64,000 bases of DNA. It comes from Hofstenia miamia (lineage: Eukaryota > Xenacoelomorpha > Acoela). The stretch spans positions 1,276,962 to 1,340,961 of the forward strand of contig SCFE01000082.1 in the NCBI GenBank assembly GCA_004352715.1, read 5' to 3'. A program made the translations under genes and the position numbers. This document shows, one piece after another, positions 1 through 12,986 of the stretch; positions within the stretch are counted from its first letter, which is position 1, and every line of letters begins with the position of its first letter. The notes below the pieces were generated by a model that saw nothing but the letters and a program-made list of their open reading frames with translations, searched no databases and was not told where the DNA came from.

Positions 1-305
1 CCCGTAAAGTATATAGACCATACTGGAGCGTATTGTAGTATATCTGCATTGCTAAGTACTAAAATTAATAGATATTTAAGGTGTGCGCTGACCTCTTTAT
101 ATCCGCCCCTGTTGCATGCTAGCACATTCATCAATAGATGTTGCAAGATTTCCCATTTTCATAATAGGTCTCTATCGTTAGAGACAAAGGGTAGTTTAGA
201 ATCAAAAATCTACTATGGATATAAAATATGTTTGCTTGATTGATTTTCTCTTGTTTTTCTATTCATTTTAGGCACCACAAAATATAATAAATTGCATTCA
301 TATTC
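1..305. other. No feature recognised
   Basis: AT-rich single-copy-looking sequence. I see no coding homology, RNA gene or repeat structure. The 64-codon open frame here reads like chance AT-rich sequence. Confidence 0.6.
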
Positions 306-313
306 ATTACAAC

Positions 314-687
314 CAGTGTTGCACCCATGCCGTGCTTTAGATCGTGTCCTGACCAATTTTTACAGAAAATTTCGTGTCAGTGTCGTGCTTTCATTAAAAT
401 AAGTGTCAAATATATTTGATATTTTGATTTTCTAAATCTACTAATTTGCATATTAAAATCATCGAAAGTTTTGTTTCTTGAACAGTTTGTTAAACTATTG
501 AAAATATTTGACGCCAAAAACATTTCATTCATAGATGTTTAATTTATGCCTTTCACATCCAACGAAAAATTTATAGATTTTCGTGCTGTGCCGGACTCGT
601 GCTTTGAAAATTTTTTAAACTTCGTGCCGTGGTCGTGCTCGACTGCGTTCTTTCGTGCCGAAAAATTAACGCACCGCTCCAATACTG
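314..687. mobile_element. hAT-type non-autonomous element (MITE), 374 bp
   Basis: The element begins CAGTGTTGCACC and ends GGAGC-type sequence closing in CAATACTG, so both ends have the CAG...CTG terminus typical of hAT transposons. It is flanked by a perfect 8-bp direct repeat, ATTACAAC, at 306-313 and 688-695. An 8-bp target duplication is the hAT hallmark. The inside is rich in CGTGC/GCACG words (for example cgtgctttcat, gccgtggtcgtgctcg) and has no long open frame, so the element cannot encode its own transposase. The perfect duplication suggests the insertion is not very old. The family name is unknown. Confidence 0.85.
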
Positions 688-941
688 ATTACAACATAAT
701 GCATGTATTCAAATATACTTGTGAACATGTTCTGCCTTAACAATCCTACCGTTGACCAGAACTTTCTTAGTATGCTAAATAGAAATCGATTCTTAATTTA
801 ATATTCATAGTTCAGGAGAATCTATGACTGTACCAGTGGCGAATCTGCCGTGGAGCGGTCGTCATCACCTCTCCGCTATTGAAGATGCAGAGTTAGTGAT
901 ATGCAGGTTTTCTTTACCATTCCCTCTCTCTAAAATTGCAG

Positions 942-1115
942 TTTTGTAAAAACGTCGTAAGCTCTAGCATTCTTGCTGTTCTTCCTGTATCGGGCACAGC
1001 GACCGAGCGCAGCTTCAACAAATGTTGCACAGTGAAAACATGATTGAGAAGTACCATGTCTGAAGATAGGCTAAGTGATTTATTGCAATTCAAGGGAAGT
1101 GGACATTTATGTTGA
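942..1115 (+). pseudogene. hAT transposase C-terminal dimerisation domain relic
   Basis: The frame from 942 reads FCKNVVSSSILAVLPVSGTA, then TERSFNKCCTVKT, an in-frame TGA at 1041-1043, then LRSTMSEDRLSDLLQF. This matches the conserved C-terminal block of hAT transposases, where a P-V-[TS]-x-[TA]-x-x-ERSFS core is followed by K-x-x-LRSTM-x-x-RL. A splice-acceptor-like tract (pyrimidine-rich, ending attgcag at 941) sits directly before it. The internal stop and the absence of the catalytic RNase H core show that it is a dead fragment. It lies about 250 bp downstream of the hAT MITE at 314-687, but I cannot show that the two belong to one family. Confidence 0.82.
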
Positions 1116-4100
1116 AATTGTCCTTTCTCTCATTTGCAGTTTTTGATGTGATTTTATGGAATAAGCTCAGTCGGGAGACTATGCAGCATTTACAATATAA
1201 TTACACCTGTCAATCAAAGGTTTGTTTATAAAATTAACAGGGTTGCCTTATAAAATGTCTACTTTTGAAATTAAGTTACCAATATATTTGTTTTCATTTT
1301 TGCAATAAATTGTTTTTATCTTTTTATTATGCATTCATAAGAATGACTTAAGTTCATAATGAATACGCATGTATGCTTTTGTTAAGGTTTGAACCGGCAT
1401 ATTTGTTGGTCCTGCCCACAGCCCATGTAGTTTTTTCAAAGTTCTGCCCAACCCGGTTTGCAATCCACATTTGGTATATTTTGGTCTGCTGTCAGTAAAT
1501 CAGTATGTTACAAAAAACAGGAACAAAGAACTAGAAAGCCTATAAGTAGCAAACAATAATAGAAGATATATATGAAAGCATCAAAATCAATATTAATTGA
1601 AAGCTTGGGTTATTTTATTGAATGCAAGCATATGATATTTGGAAATGTCTTTTGCCCCGAGCGCAGCCCACATAAATAATTTTTAATTCAGCTCACATCT
1701 CACATGGAGGCATTTACTTGAAATTATATCTCCTCAAAAAATCCATTTTCGGATAAATTGCAATATATGGTTCATGTAATATTATTAAATACTTGTTAAT
1801 AAAAATTACAATAAAAACCTGGGTACGTCCCTGGATTCCAGTTTTAATTGACCAGATTTTCTGACTTGATTTAGAAGTTTTCTTTTGCGAGTAGAGAATG
1901 TTTGGGTATACGTATCATCTTTTGGATAAGTATAGGTAGTATGGCCAATAATGGTTATGCTGATACACAATGATGCCTATTTGTTGTTTTATTTATCATT
2001 TTAATTAGACCATCAAATCAGTTTGGAAAAGATGTCAATCTATCTTCCAAACGCTGTCACTTACGCCATTGAAATCAAACTAATTAATAATAATAGCTTT
2101 TAATTTATTAGCAGACGAAAGTGTTCGTTTTCGAGCATAGTAGCCGGTGTCTAAATTTGCTAAATTAATGTGACAAAACGCCATGTTTTATGATTGCTCT
2201 GATTTATTGGAGGGAAAATGTGTTTTTAATCAGGAAACCAATGTCCTCAAATATTTATTGAATTGTTTTTTTAAGTTTGTCCTATATAGACGTATTTGGT
2301 ATTTTGATGTTAGATTTTGACTTTGTGTGTTATCAGTTGAAAGCTAGGACTGAGTCAAAGTAAAAAAATGACTAACCAATCACATTTGCTTTTCCCAATT
2401 CTGCTCCATCACCTGTTCGAAAAAACAATGTCTTAAGCAAAAAATAGTTGTTAAAGCAAATTCTTAGTTTAATCCACAACGTGTTTTTACTGGGAATTAC
2501 CAAGTGAAATAACATTTCGGAGAAAGTTTATCTTACATTAACTATTGAGAAAAATTTCTATTAACCACTTAAATCACTGGCTCAAACCTTAATCCTTATT
2601 CGTTGATTTCAGGTGCGGTTTTATGGGGACGGAGAGCTGTCGTTGCACCCGCCCCCCCCTTCAAAAACTAACTTAACAATATAAAATTGGGATTTTTTAT
2701 GTGAATATTGTAACAAAAAATAATATTTTGGTGGTTTTTTATAAGATAGAAACCATTTTTTCAATAATTTTCTGCTCTCTCAGAATAAAGGCGTCTTAAA
2801 AAAACTAATTTTCATGTCTATAAATATGTGCCGTAAAGTTTTTGGGAAAACCTCACAAATCATTGCACTTTTCTGCAAATTGTTACTAGTTTTTGGGCAA
2901 CATGCCAATATATAATCGTTTTCTAATAATTTTAGAAAAATTTAGATCGCTCTCTCCGTTCGAAATATTTTAGGACCGTGGCTGGCTCATTGTGTAGAAC
3001 CCTTGCCAAGCATTCTCAATTTTCGGTTTTGGAATTGCTTAAATAGATGAATGTATAGATGTTATAAATTAAATAACCCAATAAATAAAGTTGGAAACCG
3101 CTGCTCATGGTTGGAGCTATGTCATAAAATACGGAGGGTAATATAAAATTAGCATCTGTGAAGAATTTCCGGGATTGCGTAATAATTTCAATTCTTTCAG
3201 CAAAAGGAAATTTTCGACAAGAGTGATTTATACAACGAGACAGTGTGTCTGCGTTCTGCAACTTGATGGGAAATCGTGCTGCGCTGCTGACCTTTCATTG
3301 GTGATATATTGCTTGCCTGTCACTTGGAAAAAAAATTTAAAACAGAGGAAGTGTTATTTTAGACATAATTATATTTTGTTTTTATCACTTGAGTTCTCGC
3401 CTTGTCTACTGTAGCGATTACTTAACAACGTCAACTGCATTAGTTTTTTTCTATTTTTATCAGCTCAACCATTCCCCATTTCTTTATTTATATGAATTCA
3501 AACTATTTTCATCCATTGCAACAAGCGTTGTGTTTGGAAAGCCCGAATTCTTAATTTATAATTTTTCCTATTTTTTGGCAATCAATATATTTTTGTAAGT
3601 AAATACTAACCAAGCCTGGATGAAAAAGATGGCTTGGTTTATACATATGTTGCATATATAAAACATTGATTTAAGTCAAATGTATTCTTTCAATATTTTT
3701 ATCCGCGGTATTTTGGAGGACCCAGGATCACTCATTGTTGTAAATGCTATTTTGCAAGTTGGCCTCTATGACCTCTACCACACTGCCTCTTGCAATTCAA
3801 AGTGTTTTAAGCAAAATTTGTTCAAAAGTTATCGGTCATCGTGCAGTGCTCCGATTTACTTACTTCTATCGTCGGGACACATTGAGTTGGTTATTGTCAT
3901 TTTCGTGTTTGTGTTTTAATGTTCTCCATCTTGTTTGTGCTCTTTCCCGCTTTAATAGGTCGAAATCCTAGAGTTCTGTGATCTGTGAATGATTTGTGCC
4001 CTTTTTCATATGATTTCACTTCTATAGGCCTGAACAAGATTAATACCACTTATAGTTATATTAAATGACGCGTTTCATGGTAGAAAAATGCATGCTAGGC

Positions 4101-7100
4101 TGATCGGTTTTTGAAAAATTATCTCTAAATTTCTTTCTCCGCAAGGTTAGCTCCACTTATTAAAAAATATCAAATTTAATATCTTAGCACTATTGTTTCT
4201 TCCGCGTATTGTCATTAAGGAATGTAAAAACGGGAATTTTGTATTTTCATCAAAAATTCCCGTATTTTGAACGATAAAATAATACAGCAAAATGTATTTT
4301 AAATTAACTTCATTTTTTAAAAATTTCAAAATTTACGACAAATTGTTGTTATAAATGATGCTATAAATCTTTTTGTTTTCCTTGCTATAAATCACTCATT
4401 TGTGACAAAGTTTCTTTATTGCAGTCTAGATAAGGTTTTCTATGATAGTCAATAACTTCAAAAATATATCTGATGGTGATCTTCATCTGCACAAGTTTCA
4501 ACGATCTCTTTGACCACTAAAATATTGTTATGAAATCCATGATTTAGCAAAAATCATCATTATTGCTCTAAATTTCGGATAGTTTCCTTCTCCGAGCCGC
4601 CTGTAATCATTTTCCAACAAAGAAAATCGAAACCAAGAATTTGGCCCCTATCAAAGCACATTATTAGTTCATTTATAGATTTAAATCAAGTACACTAAAA
4701 TTTATGTGTATTCTAATTGTGTTGAAGTCGTTTCCGTGATATTGGAATGAATTGCAAAGCTCTGAAATGTTGTAGTGTCAAAAAGATTTCTAATATTTAC
4801 TACCTTGGAAGATTGTCTGGGTAAAATTGAAATTTAGATAAAAAATCCGATTTAAATAAAAAAAATCTGATTTAAATCAAAAAATCCTATTTTTTTGATT
4901 TTTTATAATTTAAATCGGATATTTTTCCAACACGGACCTTATTATTAAGATGAACACGATCGTGCGCGAAAGGGAAAGGGGTTAAATCTTATATTTTGGT
5001 TTTGAGTTCACCGAACCTCAACGGAAAGTTTCGGGAGGCTTAGATACCTTTTCAAAAATTAAGCAGTCCGAGGCGCATTTGGAAAGCGTAAAAATTATTT
5101 TAAAAAGATCGTAACATTTACGTTTTGACAAACTATCAAATCTTTTTTGTATACCAATCGTTCCAATTTCCAGTGCTATCTCATAATGTTATTTGTCCCT
5201 CTATGTTTTCGTAGTTGAATTGGCCTGCAGATTTAAAAGGCAGAACATTTAGTAAACTTTATGTGGGTAGGTACTGAAGTTATTTAGTAGGCACATCGGA
5301 AATCGGACCTTTTTCTTGATGCATGTGCTACAAGGACTATTTATTGTTTTTTTTTGAAACCTCTATTTATATGCGAAGTCACTGGATCTGTGTTTTGTCG
5401 TTCAAATATTAATATAGTTTTCACCAGTGGAAATCTCGGCCACTCTGGTTTGGTTGTTCAACTGATGTGATTTTGTACTCTGAACTGTGAGCATGCTGAA
5501 AAATAATCAGATTTAAGTCCTCCTAGTTATTTTAAGGAGATGTGGAATGAGAATCAGTTAGATATCTGAGGTCTATTCGGTTATTTTGGTACGTCCCCAT
5601 CGATCATATCCACTTTCTATTTTTAAGAGTTAACTAGTTGAACTATTACGAGAATACTTCGTAAGATCCTAGTTATTAACCACAATCAATTATCCTACGT
5701 TTATGCTCAAATTTAGATAGAGCCAGAGTTTGGATTTGAATAGTAATATTTTGGTTTTGCCTTTCGACATTAAGAATACTGCTTAATATCATGATTTTAT
5801 ATGAACTTACAGCTGTCATTGATGAACGTCAACGACATTTATTCATTGAAATAGAAGTATTCTTGTATTTTATTTGAATATTTTTTTGAGCCACAACCAT
5901 AATATGTTATAATTTTGTACACGTTTGGAAGCATTCTCATTAATTGTTGACATCATCTAACGCCTATCTCAAAAGAAAATCAATATTTCAAACCTTCTCC
6001 AATGAACAAACCTTATCCCTATTATGTAACTTTTTGCATCTTAAGGATAGTATGCATTTAAAATAAAATTTACCTGATTAAAAGTTGATGGTACTAGGTT
6101 TTTGCATCTGTTCCGTTTCGATCGATTTTTGGCAAAGAGCCGCTGTTTCGGTTTTCTATGTTCCAATACTTTATTAAGATTGAGGTTTTGTATTAGTTTC
6201 AATTTTTCTTAGTTCTTGTCACTGCAGAAACATTGTAATTTGCAAATGTGTTTCTCTTTCGGTGTTACCTCCTTTATAATTGGAAAAACGCATACGTGTG
6301 ACTTATCTTTTTACTTCTTTAAAAATCCGTAAGATACGATTTTAAAACATTGGAAATTTGTTCGGTTTCGATTTTTGTAGAAAAATGCGATTTACTTATA
6401 TTGTCGGTTTACCGACGAGCTCTATACCTGATTTGGTATTATTCGTTTTTTCAAAGCTTAAATATTTATTCTAAGTGTCAGGTATATTTTGCATCCCTAC
6501 AACGAAGTCTATAAAATTGAGAGGATTAACTGGTTAAACTACATTTACATTTGGATCTAAAAATTTCACATGGATGTAAACAGTATCTTTTTAATTGAAC
6601 GTGCAAGTTAAATGAGGAAGTCTTTTGTAGTTAGTAATTGGTATTTATTACAAATATATAGGTGTCGTGCTTACTTGCTATTTTTTTAATGAATTTCAGC
6701 CAGAAAATTTTAATTACCCTATTTAGAATGGGAAATAGAAATTTATTTATTTATTTTGTTATGCATGCTTTGAATTTTAATTAATTCTTTCACTAGTGAA
6801 TATATTTGGCGGGAAGACACATTAAGCATAACAATGGTTTTTGTGCTAACCAGACAATATTAGCAAAATTTCTGAATTGATATTTTTCTATAGTTTTAAT
6901 CAATTCCAATATAATCCATTTTTAAATAATAGATGCTAGTAGGACTATTTACCAGTTAGGAAAAATCTTATTTATTTAGTCTTTATTTAAGTTATCCTAC
7001 GTTTAATTAGCTAACGACAATTACCAGCGATTTTTTTCTATATAAATCCTCAATTTCATACTTGAAGTCAAGATTGTTTCTTTGAGCTCCATATTGTTGT

Positions 7101-7884
7101 TTCCTTAAATTTCACTGGTCGCATTCGTTTTCTACGTTCATCCATCCTTAATCATTTTGACCTCAATAATTTTCCTAGGCTTTTCGAAAGGATTTTCACG
7201 GTTATTTTTCAGTATTCCTTGCATAATTTTTAGATCACACATTTGAGCTAAAGTCTTTTTTTATCATTGATAGCAAATTATCGTATATGCTATCATTAAA
7301 TAGATTACCAAATGACAGACTTATTATGCAAAAGTAAAGTTTTGTGGTTGAAATCGTAGAGTAATCATTTTAGCATTCATTCTATTCATCGGCACTGAAC
7401 TATTGTTACCGTGTTTTAATGAAGCATCCACGACAGACCTATTACGCAGTGGCCTATTTCCATCCTTTGTGTTGCAGTAGTTAATTTAAAATGGATGTGA
7501 TTAATGGTGTAATTAGTGAAATTTTGATTCGCATCAAGAGTGATAGATGGGCACCGAAATTCATAATTGACTTCCACTTCCATGAATGGCCATCACGTTT
7601 TGTCAATTTAACCAGAATTGCAGAATACAAAAACTTTAATAGGCTTTAACTGATTCTTCCAAACTCTTCTTTAACTCTGAAATTTACTTGTCGGTAGATT
7701 TGGATTCATCCCAGACTAAAATATGAAGTTATATACCAGCATATATTTACAAAAAGATTTTGTTAAGATGTATCATAACAACTTAATATTTAAATATTTT
7801 TTTAGAAGTCAAGCAACACTAAAATTTTTACGTTCCTTAGCAAAGTTAAACATTGTTCATCGGTTATCGTATACAATACTACAT
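1116..7884. other. Gene-free AT-rich desert, 6.8 kb
   Basis: No coding homology was recognised. Local structures are a 9-bp perfect stem, AACCAAGCC/GGCTTGGTT, with a 14-nt loop at 3608-3639, and an inverted and direct cluster of the GATTTAAATC motif at 4844-4924 (two copies on one side, one on the other) that may be the end of a decayed DNA transposon. Short C-rich patches near 1415-1455, 1655-1670 and 2625-2660 look like remnants of hAT-type termini but lack a partner end. The remainder is low-complexity A/T-rich DNA. Confidence 0.5.
4844..4924. repeat. Inverted GATTTAAATC motif cluster
   Basis: The words CCGATTTAAAT (4847) and CTGATTTAAATC (4867) occur on one side, and ATTTAAATCGGAT (4908-4920) closes the structure as their reverse complement. 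T-rich and A-rich spacers lie between, so the segment folds into an imperfect hairpin. It may be one end of a degraded transposon. No target duplication was found. Confidence 0.5.
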
Positions 7885-7892
7885 AGTTATAT

Positions 7893-8275
7893 CAGCTGCA
7901 AGTGTGTTGGGTCGACCTATGGGTTGTGTTTGACCACAGTGACATTTGTTTAAGAAAGGTCATTTGGTCGGGTCGGTTTGGTTGAGTTCATAGTTGACAA
8001 TATTTTCTAAATATATTATATGTGGTTGTTGTTTACATTTAGTTATATTCTGACTGCAAGTAATTTCCCAGTAGATCAAGCGCTTTGATGTAGTCTATTT
8101 GAAAAACTTTTGATCAATACGTCAATACAATGCCTCATATTTAAGTATGGTTTATTGAGGAAGTTTTAGAATTGCTGTGCTTAGATTGGACCGGGTATGT
8201 TTTGGGTCACATTTTGAAAACTTTTTTCGATTGCTTAGGGTTGCGGCCTAAAAATATGACCCACTTGCAGCACTG
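7893..8275. mobile_element. hAT-type non-autonomous element, 383 bp
   Basis: The left end reads CAGCTGCAAGTGTGTTGGGTC. The right end, read inward, is CAGTGCTGCAAGTGGGTCAT, so the termini are imperfect inverted repeats starting with CAG. The flanks are AGTTATAT (7885-7892) and ATTTATAT (8276-8283), an 8-bp duplication with one mismatch. The interior has several GGGTC/GGTCG words and no transposase. This pattern fits an aged hAT MITE. The same GGGTC-rich vocabulary recurs near 48815-49080 and 53690-54180. Confidence 0.78.
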
Positions 8276-8283
8276 ATTTATAT

Positions 8284-9647
8284 ATTAGAAAGTAAATGCC
8301 ATTTATTATATTTGCTGGACAATTATATCAACTAGTTTCGCAGTAAAATTCATACTGGTCTTCAAGTATAACTATTAATTAAAAATATTTTTTCTTTCAA
8401 TGGTTAATTTTTCTTGGCCGCCTGCTATGATGAGTAGAAATTTTGATAAAGAACCGTAAGAAATTAATCAATAAGTCTGCACACCACTGTTCTAAAAAAT
8501 CTAATGTTCATTTTCTCCAATGATGAAGTAAGACTGGAAGCCACATTTCAAAATTACAATAGGCGAAATTTATGTTTACGTATGAGTACATATATGTACA
8601 TGTATAAGTTGTGTATCGTTTTGTAAAGGAGATTTTCAATACAAAGTTTATTAATTATGTACTATTAAGTTTGCGATTGTCGTAGAAGCTTTACCCTCCC
8701 CATGCAAATTTTAATTATTTGCAAGTGAATGTGTGTTTTAATTTAGTAAGGACGTCGCTGATTAGTGAATTCTGAGAGTGATTGATGGAGATAAAATTGC
8801 TATTTGACTTGGGCTTTCACGAGTGGCCATATGATTTAGTTGACATTATTCAAACCTGCATCCATTGTCGGACTTAAATTTGCTAAATTGTTGAATATAG
8901 ATATGCGTGTTTTACTCAATTGGATGGACAATAGAATCGGTTGATGGACATCGCAGTCAGTGGTTCCTGTCCCAGTGCTAATGAGAACTATTCTTTCCCA
9001 TCCCTCTGGCTCAATTGAATTAACTGCCTTTGACTCCCTGTGCTGTGGTTTCCGATTGACTCATTTTTTGTCTCAAACTACTTAGTCGCTGCTAGTCCTT
9101 GTAAAGATTATCTTCTTCCACCAACATACTATTTGTCAGGAAGTAGTAGAATTGTCATTTAGCTGTCTCATGTCATATGGAACAGCTGTAAAATGTGATC
9201 ATTTGATTGTATAATATCTCATTATAAAATAGACTCCCTCACATAATGTTCATTTTATTGCAGTTTTAGATTTTAAATTTATAGTTTCATGTAGAGATAG
9301 AGTGGGAATTTTTTTTCAAAAGGAAGCGATACATTGATACAGTCATGGAAATAATTTCCAGTGAAATATGGGGTTCAATATAATTTAAATTAAATACACT
9401 TAGCTTCTTCGAAGTTTCTTGTTTTTTAATCAGAGGCAAATTATCTTTTTGCACTCTTATTAAAATATGCTTTTGTGGAGGTGCATCTTAAAAATCTTCT
9501 CCATATATATATATATATATATATGACAAGTAAAATACATTAAAAAATTTATTTCCGTGTGACTAATTTAGCATAATCACAAATTTTTCAATGATTGCAT
9601 TCCGAAGAAAATTTTAAATTTCAAGCTTGTGTAAATCCCCGTATAAC
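8284..9647. other. Gene-free stretch with a block resembling 7500-7620
   Basis: No gene was recognised. The segment 8755-8850 shares spaced words with 7515-7610 (GATTAGTGAATT-like, GAGTGATNGATGG, ATTGACTT, GTGGCCAT / ATGGCCAT in the same order). The copies are too diverged to look like a recent duplication. An (AT)n tract lies at 9503-9524. Confidence 0.45.
9503..9524. repeat. (AT)n microsatellite
   Basis: About 11 uninterrupted AT dinucleotides. It sits near the outer left edge of the foldback element that follows. A short tatatatacag tract lies near the matching right edge at about 10698-10707. Confidence 0.9.
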
Positions 9648-10588
9648 GCTAGTTTTGAAACGAATGCTATTAACGCTTAAACGAAGTTTGATATAATTTT
9701 ATTACCCCAAGAACAATTAGAATAGGATTTTAGGCTCAAATCAAATTTTGAAGAACCTGATATTTTTTGTGACCTTTCCACATTTTTTAAGTACTTTTTG
9801 TCTGCATAATATGGGAATCATCTTAACTTTGCTTATCAAGATTCAAAAAAAAACATCAACAGTCTGAATTTGGAGTAGATTTGTTACCCAGAAAGAAATC
9901 AGCTTAAAAATTTTGCTTTAGGATAATTGCTAGTTTGTTATAGTAATTCCATGCTTGAAAAACACTAGTGCTATTAATTCATGAAGATTTTATTGATATT
10001 CATTTATCTGGTACCCAAAAAACATCTATATTGCGAAATTCTCAAGCTTTTTAGTTTTTGTATGCTCTGATTTCTTGCATAAATATATATTAAATTCAAA
10101 TTCCTGGAGTCTTAAGCTTGATATAGCCTTTTTCGCAGATTGTCTTCTTCACATAGCAACTAAAATATGCAAAAAAATCATAGCATACAAAAAGTAAAAA
10201 AGAATTTCACAATATAAATGTTTTTTGTGTGTACAAACAAAATTAATATTAATAAACTTTTCATGAAACTATAGCATTAGGGTACTTCAAGCATGGCATT
10301 ACTATTACAAACTAGCAATCATCCTAAGGCAAGAATTTTAAGCTGATTTATTTTAGGGTAACAAAGTTACCCCAAACTTAGAATATTGATGTTTTTGTTG
10401 AATCTTAGTAAGCAAAGTTAGGATGATTCCCATACTGTGCAGACAAAAACTACTTAAAAAATGTGGAAAAGTCACAAAATATCAGGTTTTTCCTCGTTTA
10501 TTTGAGCTCAAAATCCCATTCTAGTTGTTCTTGGGGTAACAAAATTACCCCAAACTTAGTTTAATCGTTAATGTAGTGGCATTTTAGC
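9648..10588. mobile_element. Foldback element with about 430-bp inverted arms
   Basis: Left arm 9648-10080 and right arm 10167-10588 are reverse complements across nearly their whole length, with scattered substitutions. They are separated by an 86-bp loop. Matching landmarks in both arms are ACATTTTTTAAGTA, GGGAATCATC and ATTGCTAGTTTGT. The right arm holds two copies of a self-complementary motif (GGGTAACAAAGTTACCCC at 10353-10370 and a near copy at about 10535-10552) followed by AAACTTAG. Decayed versions sit in the left arm. Arm similarity may extend weakly outwards towards 9525 and 10700. No target duplication or coding capacity was found, so the superfamily is undetermined. Confidence 0.75.
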
Positions 10589-12950
10589 AAATTTTCAATT
10601 TCAATATATCTGAAACTTCGGAGTGTATTCATAAAAAAGTTTATCATCTTGCTGAGCTTTTCACGCTGAATTGCATTTTTGAATGTGTTCTACATTTATA
10701 TATACAGGTAGGTTTTAGGATGCCCTTCATCAGAAGCATTGGTTGACAACTAACTTCTGATAAAAAATTATATCTATTGTTAAAATCAAGGTTATTATGT
10801 CACTAATTGGAACTTATTTTGTGACGAACAGTGTCTCAAATCGTTCTCATGAACTATAATATATAGAACTATTTTACCCTTTTCAACTGTTGAACTCAAT
10901 TTCTTATTTGATTTTATAATGAATTTCACTAAATACATTTTTTGTCTAAAGTGAAAATTATCATATTGAAGACTCGAAATTTTTTGATTCTATTTGGTAT
11001 TTTTTGATTTCAAAATTAAATTTTCAGCTCATCTTAAATTTGCTTCACCATTGAACTGGCATTTAAAAGTTCTTCGTAATTTTTCGTGATTCCAATTTAT
11101 TACAATTCATACAAAAGAATGCCTTAAGCACTGCGTTCTCTATATTTCGTGCTAAGGAACTCATTAGGCTGACAGGCTTTTTATTGTCGCATTGACAGAG
11201 GAGGATTTCAAATTTAAATTTTTATATTCTAATTATTCGGAGACAGTCAACCATTAATTAACCCTAATTAAGAGAGTGGAAAATTCCTTTTAATATACAT
11301 TTTCAATAACGCGATACGACAAATATTAATGCCCACCTTTTAGTTATACAATTTGAAGGCTGCTGCTAAGCTCTCTTCTCATTCTCCAATGTTTTTAATA
11401 ATTTTTTGCTTTTTATGCCTTAGCACGTTTTTGTCCAATTTGCAATGTATGTGAAATATTTTTTGTTGATGCGTGAGTATGTGAAAGAGGTGGTTACTTC
11501 TGAGAAAAGCAGCTAAGATGCATTCTCGAATAGGCCCTGCAAGTACTCAGGAGTGTAGCCAGGGGGACAAAGTCATGCGCCCCTCCCAAATTGGAGCGTC
11601 TTCCAACGCAAATGTGTCATTTGAATATGGTAATTTCATGAATTACGAAGTTAATCTTTCACGTGGGTCTGTCTTCCCGATTCAAACTCATTCATCAGCC
11701 GCCTGATGTCAACGATGAGATATGTGAGTAAGTTTCATTTTCCTAAGTAGTCGGTATTTTCTCAACGATTTCCCCCATGTATGTTGTAGATAACAAAGTA
11801 TCAATATGATATCGAGAGCTAGTAACTAAAGATGAGTAGTTATCATGATTAGGCTTCATTTGTATAATGTCATTTGCACAGTTGTGTATCAGTCAAATAT
11901 AATTGACACCTTGGGCTGCTTACCTACGGAGATCGTATTAAAAGACCCATTCCTATGGTATCACAAAATTTGATTTTGGGACATCACACAGTAAATATTT
12001 TACGTAGGGTATCATTATATAAATATTCATGTAGAAATCTTTCAATAATTGTACTTAATCTACAAATTCGTAATTAGTAGTTGATTTAATAAATGATGGC
12101 CTTGTTACCTGACTGTACTCTACGAAACTGAATAGGGTCAGCATGTTGCATCGTATAGCTTACTTCATTTATTATCTTTTATTTACAAATGGACGAAGGA
12201 ATATCTTAAGCAAAGTTTCCATCCACCCTACCTTTGCTTTTACCTGAAAAATTCATGGTTCTCTTTTAGCAAACAATTTATCAACGGTTATTTGTTAGCG
12301 TGCATTTGACCGCAAGTTTCGAGAAAGTGTTCTTTTTAGAAAATCGCGTATCGTTAAAGAAGCCGTTAAAAATTTAATTATCGCGAACGCCTTTTAGGAA
12401 CAGTGGGCACTGCTGTGCTCAAAGGATTTTCATTAATCACGTGTTTGGTAACTAGCCTTAGACCAGAGCTTCTACTCTTAATTAAACCCGACCCCAGGGG
12501 CTAGTTAATCTTATTCACACCTCGCCTAATCTTAATTATTTCTGTCAGAAACAAATCCTTATTTATCTATGACCTTTCTCAAGGATTATTTGTTTATTGA
12601 ATTAGTCTATAAACATCGCATTTATCCATCATTCACTGCCTAAAATAAATTACACTTGATGGCCATCACTTTTACTACATTTTGCGAACAGTGTTTTTCT
12701 ATATTGAATTCACCTACAAATCCATCATTATTTTTACTAATGAAAATCTGTCCGAATTTTTGGCGTCAATGTCTCATCTCAAATGTCGTCTCGAATTTGT
12801 CAATTTTTGCATTGGATTGTCCAGCGGGTAAAAGTTCCGCAAATTATATTATATTGGATCAATCCGTACAAGTTACTATAGTAAAGTAGGTGTATATTGT
12901 CCTATACATACCTAAAAATCAGTTCAGGAATGGGAGCATATGCTTTTCAC

Positions 12951-12986
<36 letters not shown>

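Noticed and set aside
3608-3639. 9-bp perfect hairpin as a possible microRNA precursor
   Set aside because: The stem is far too short for a microRNA hairpin, and the flanks do not extend the pairing.
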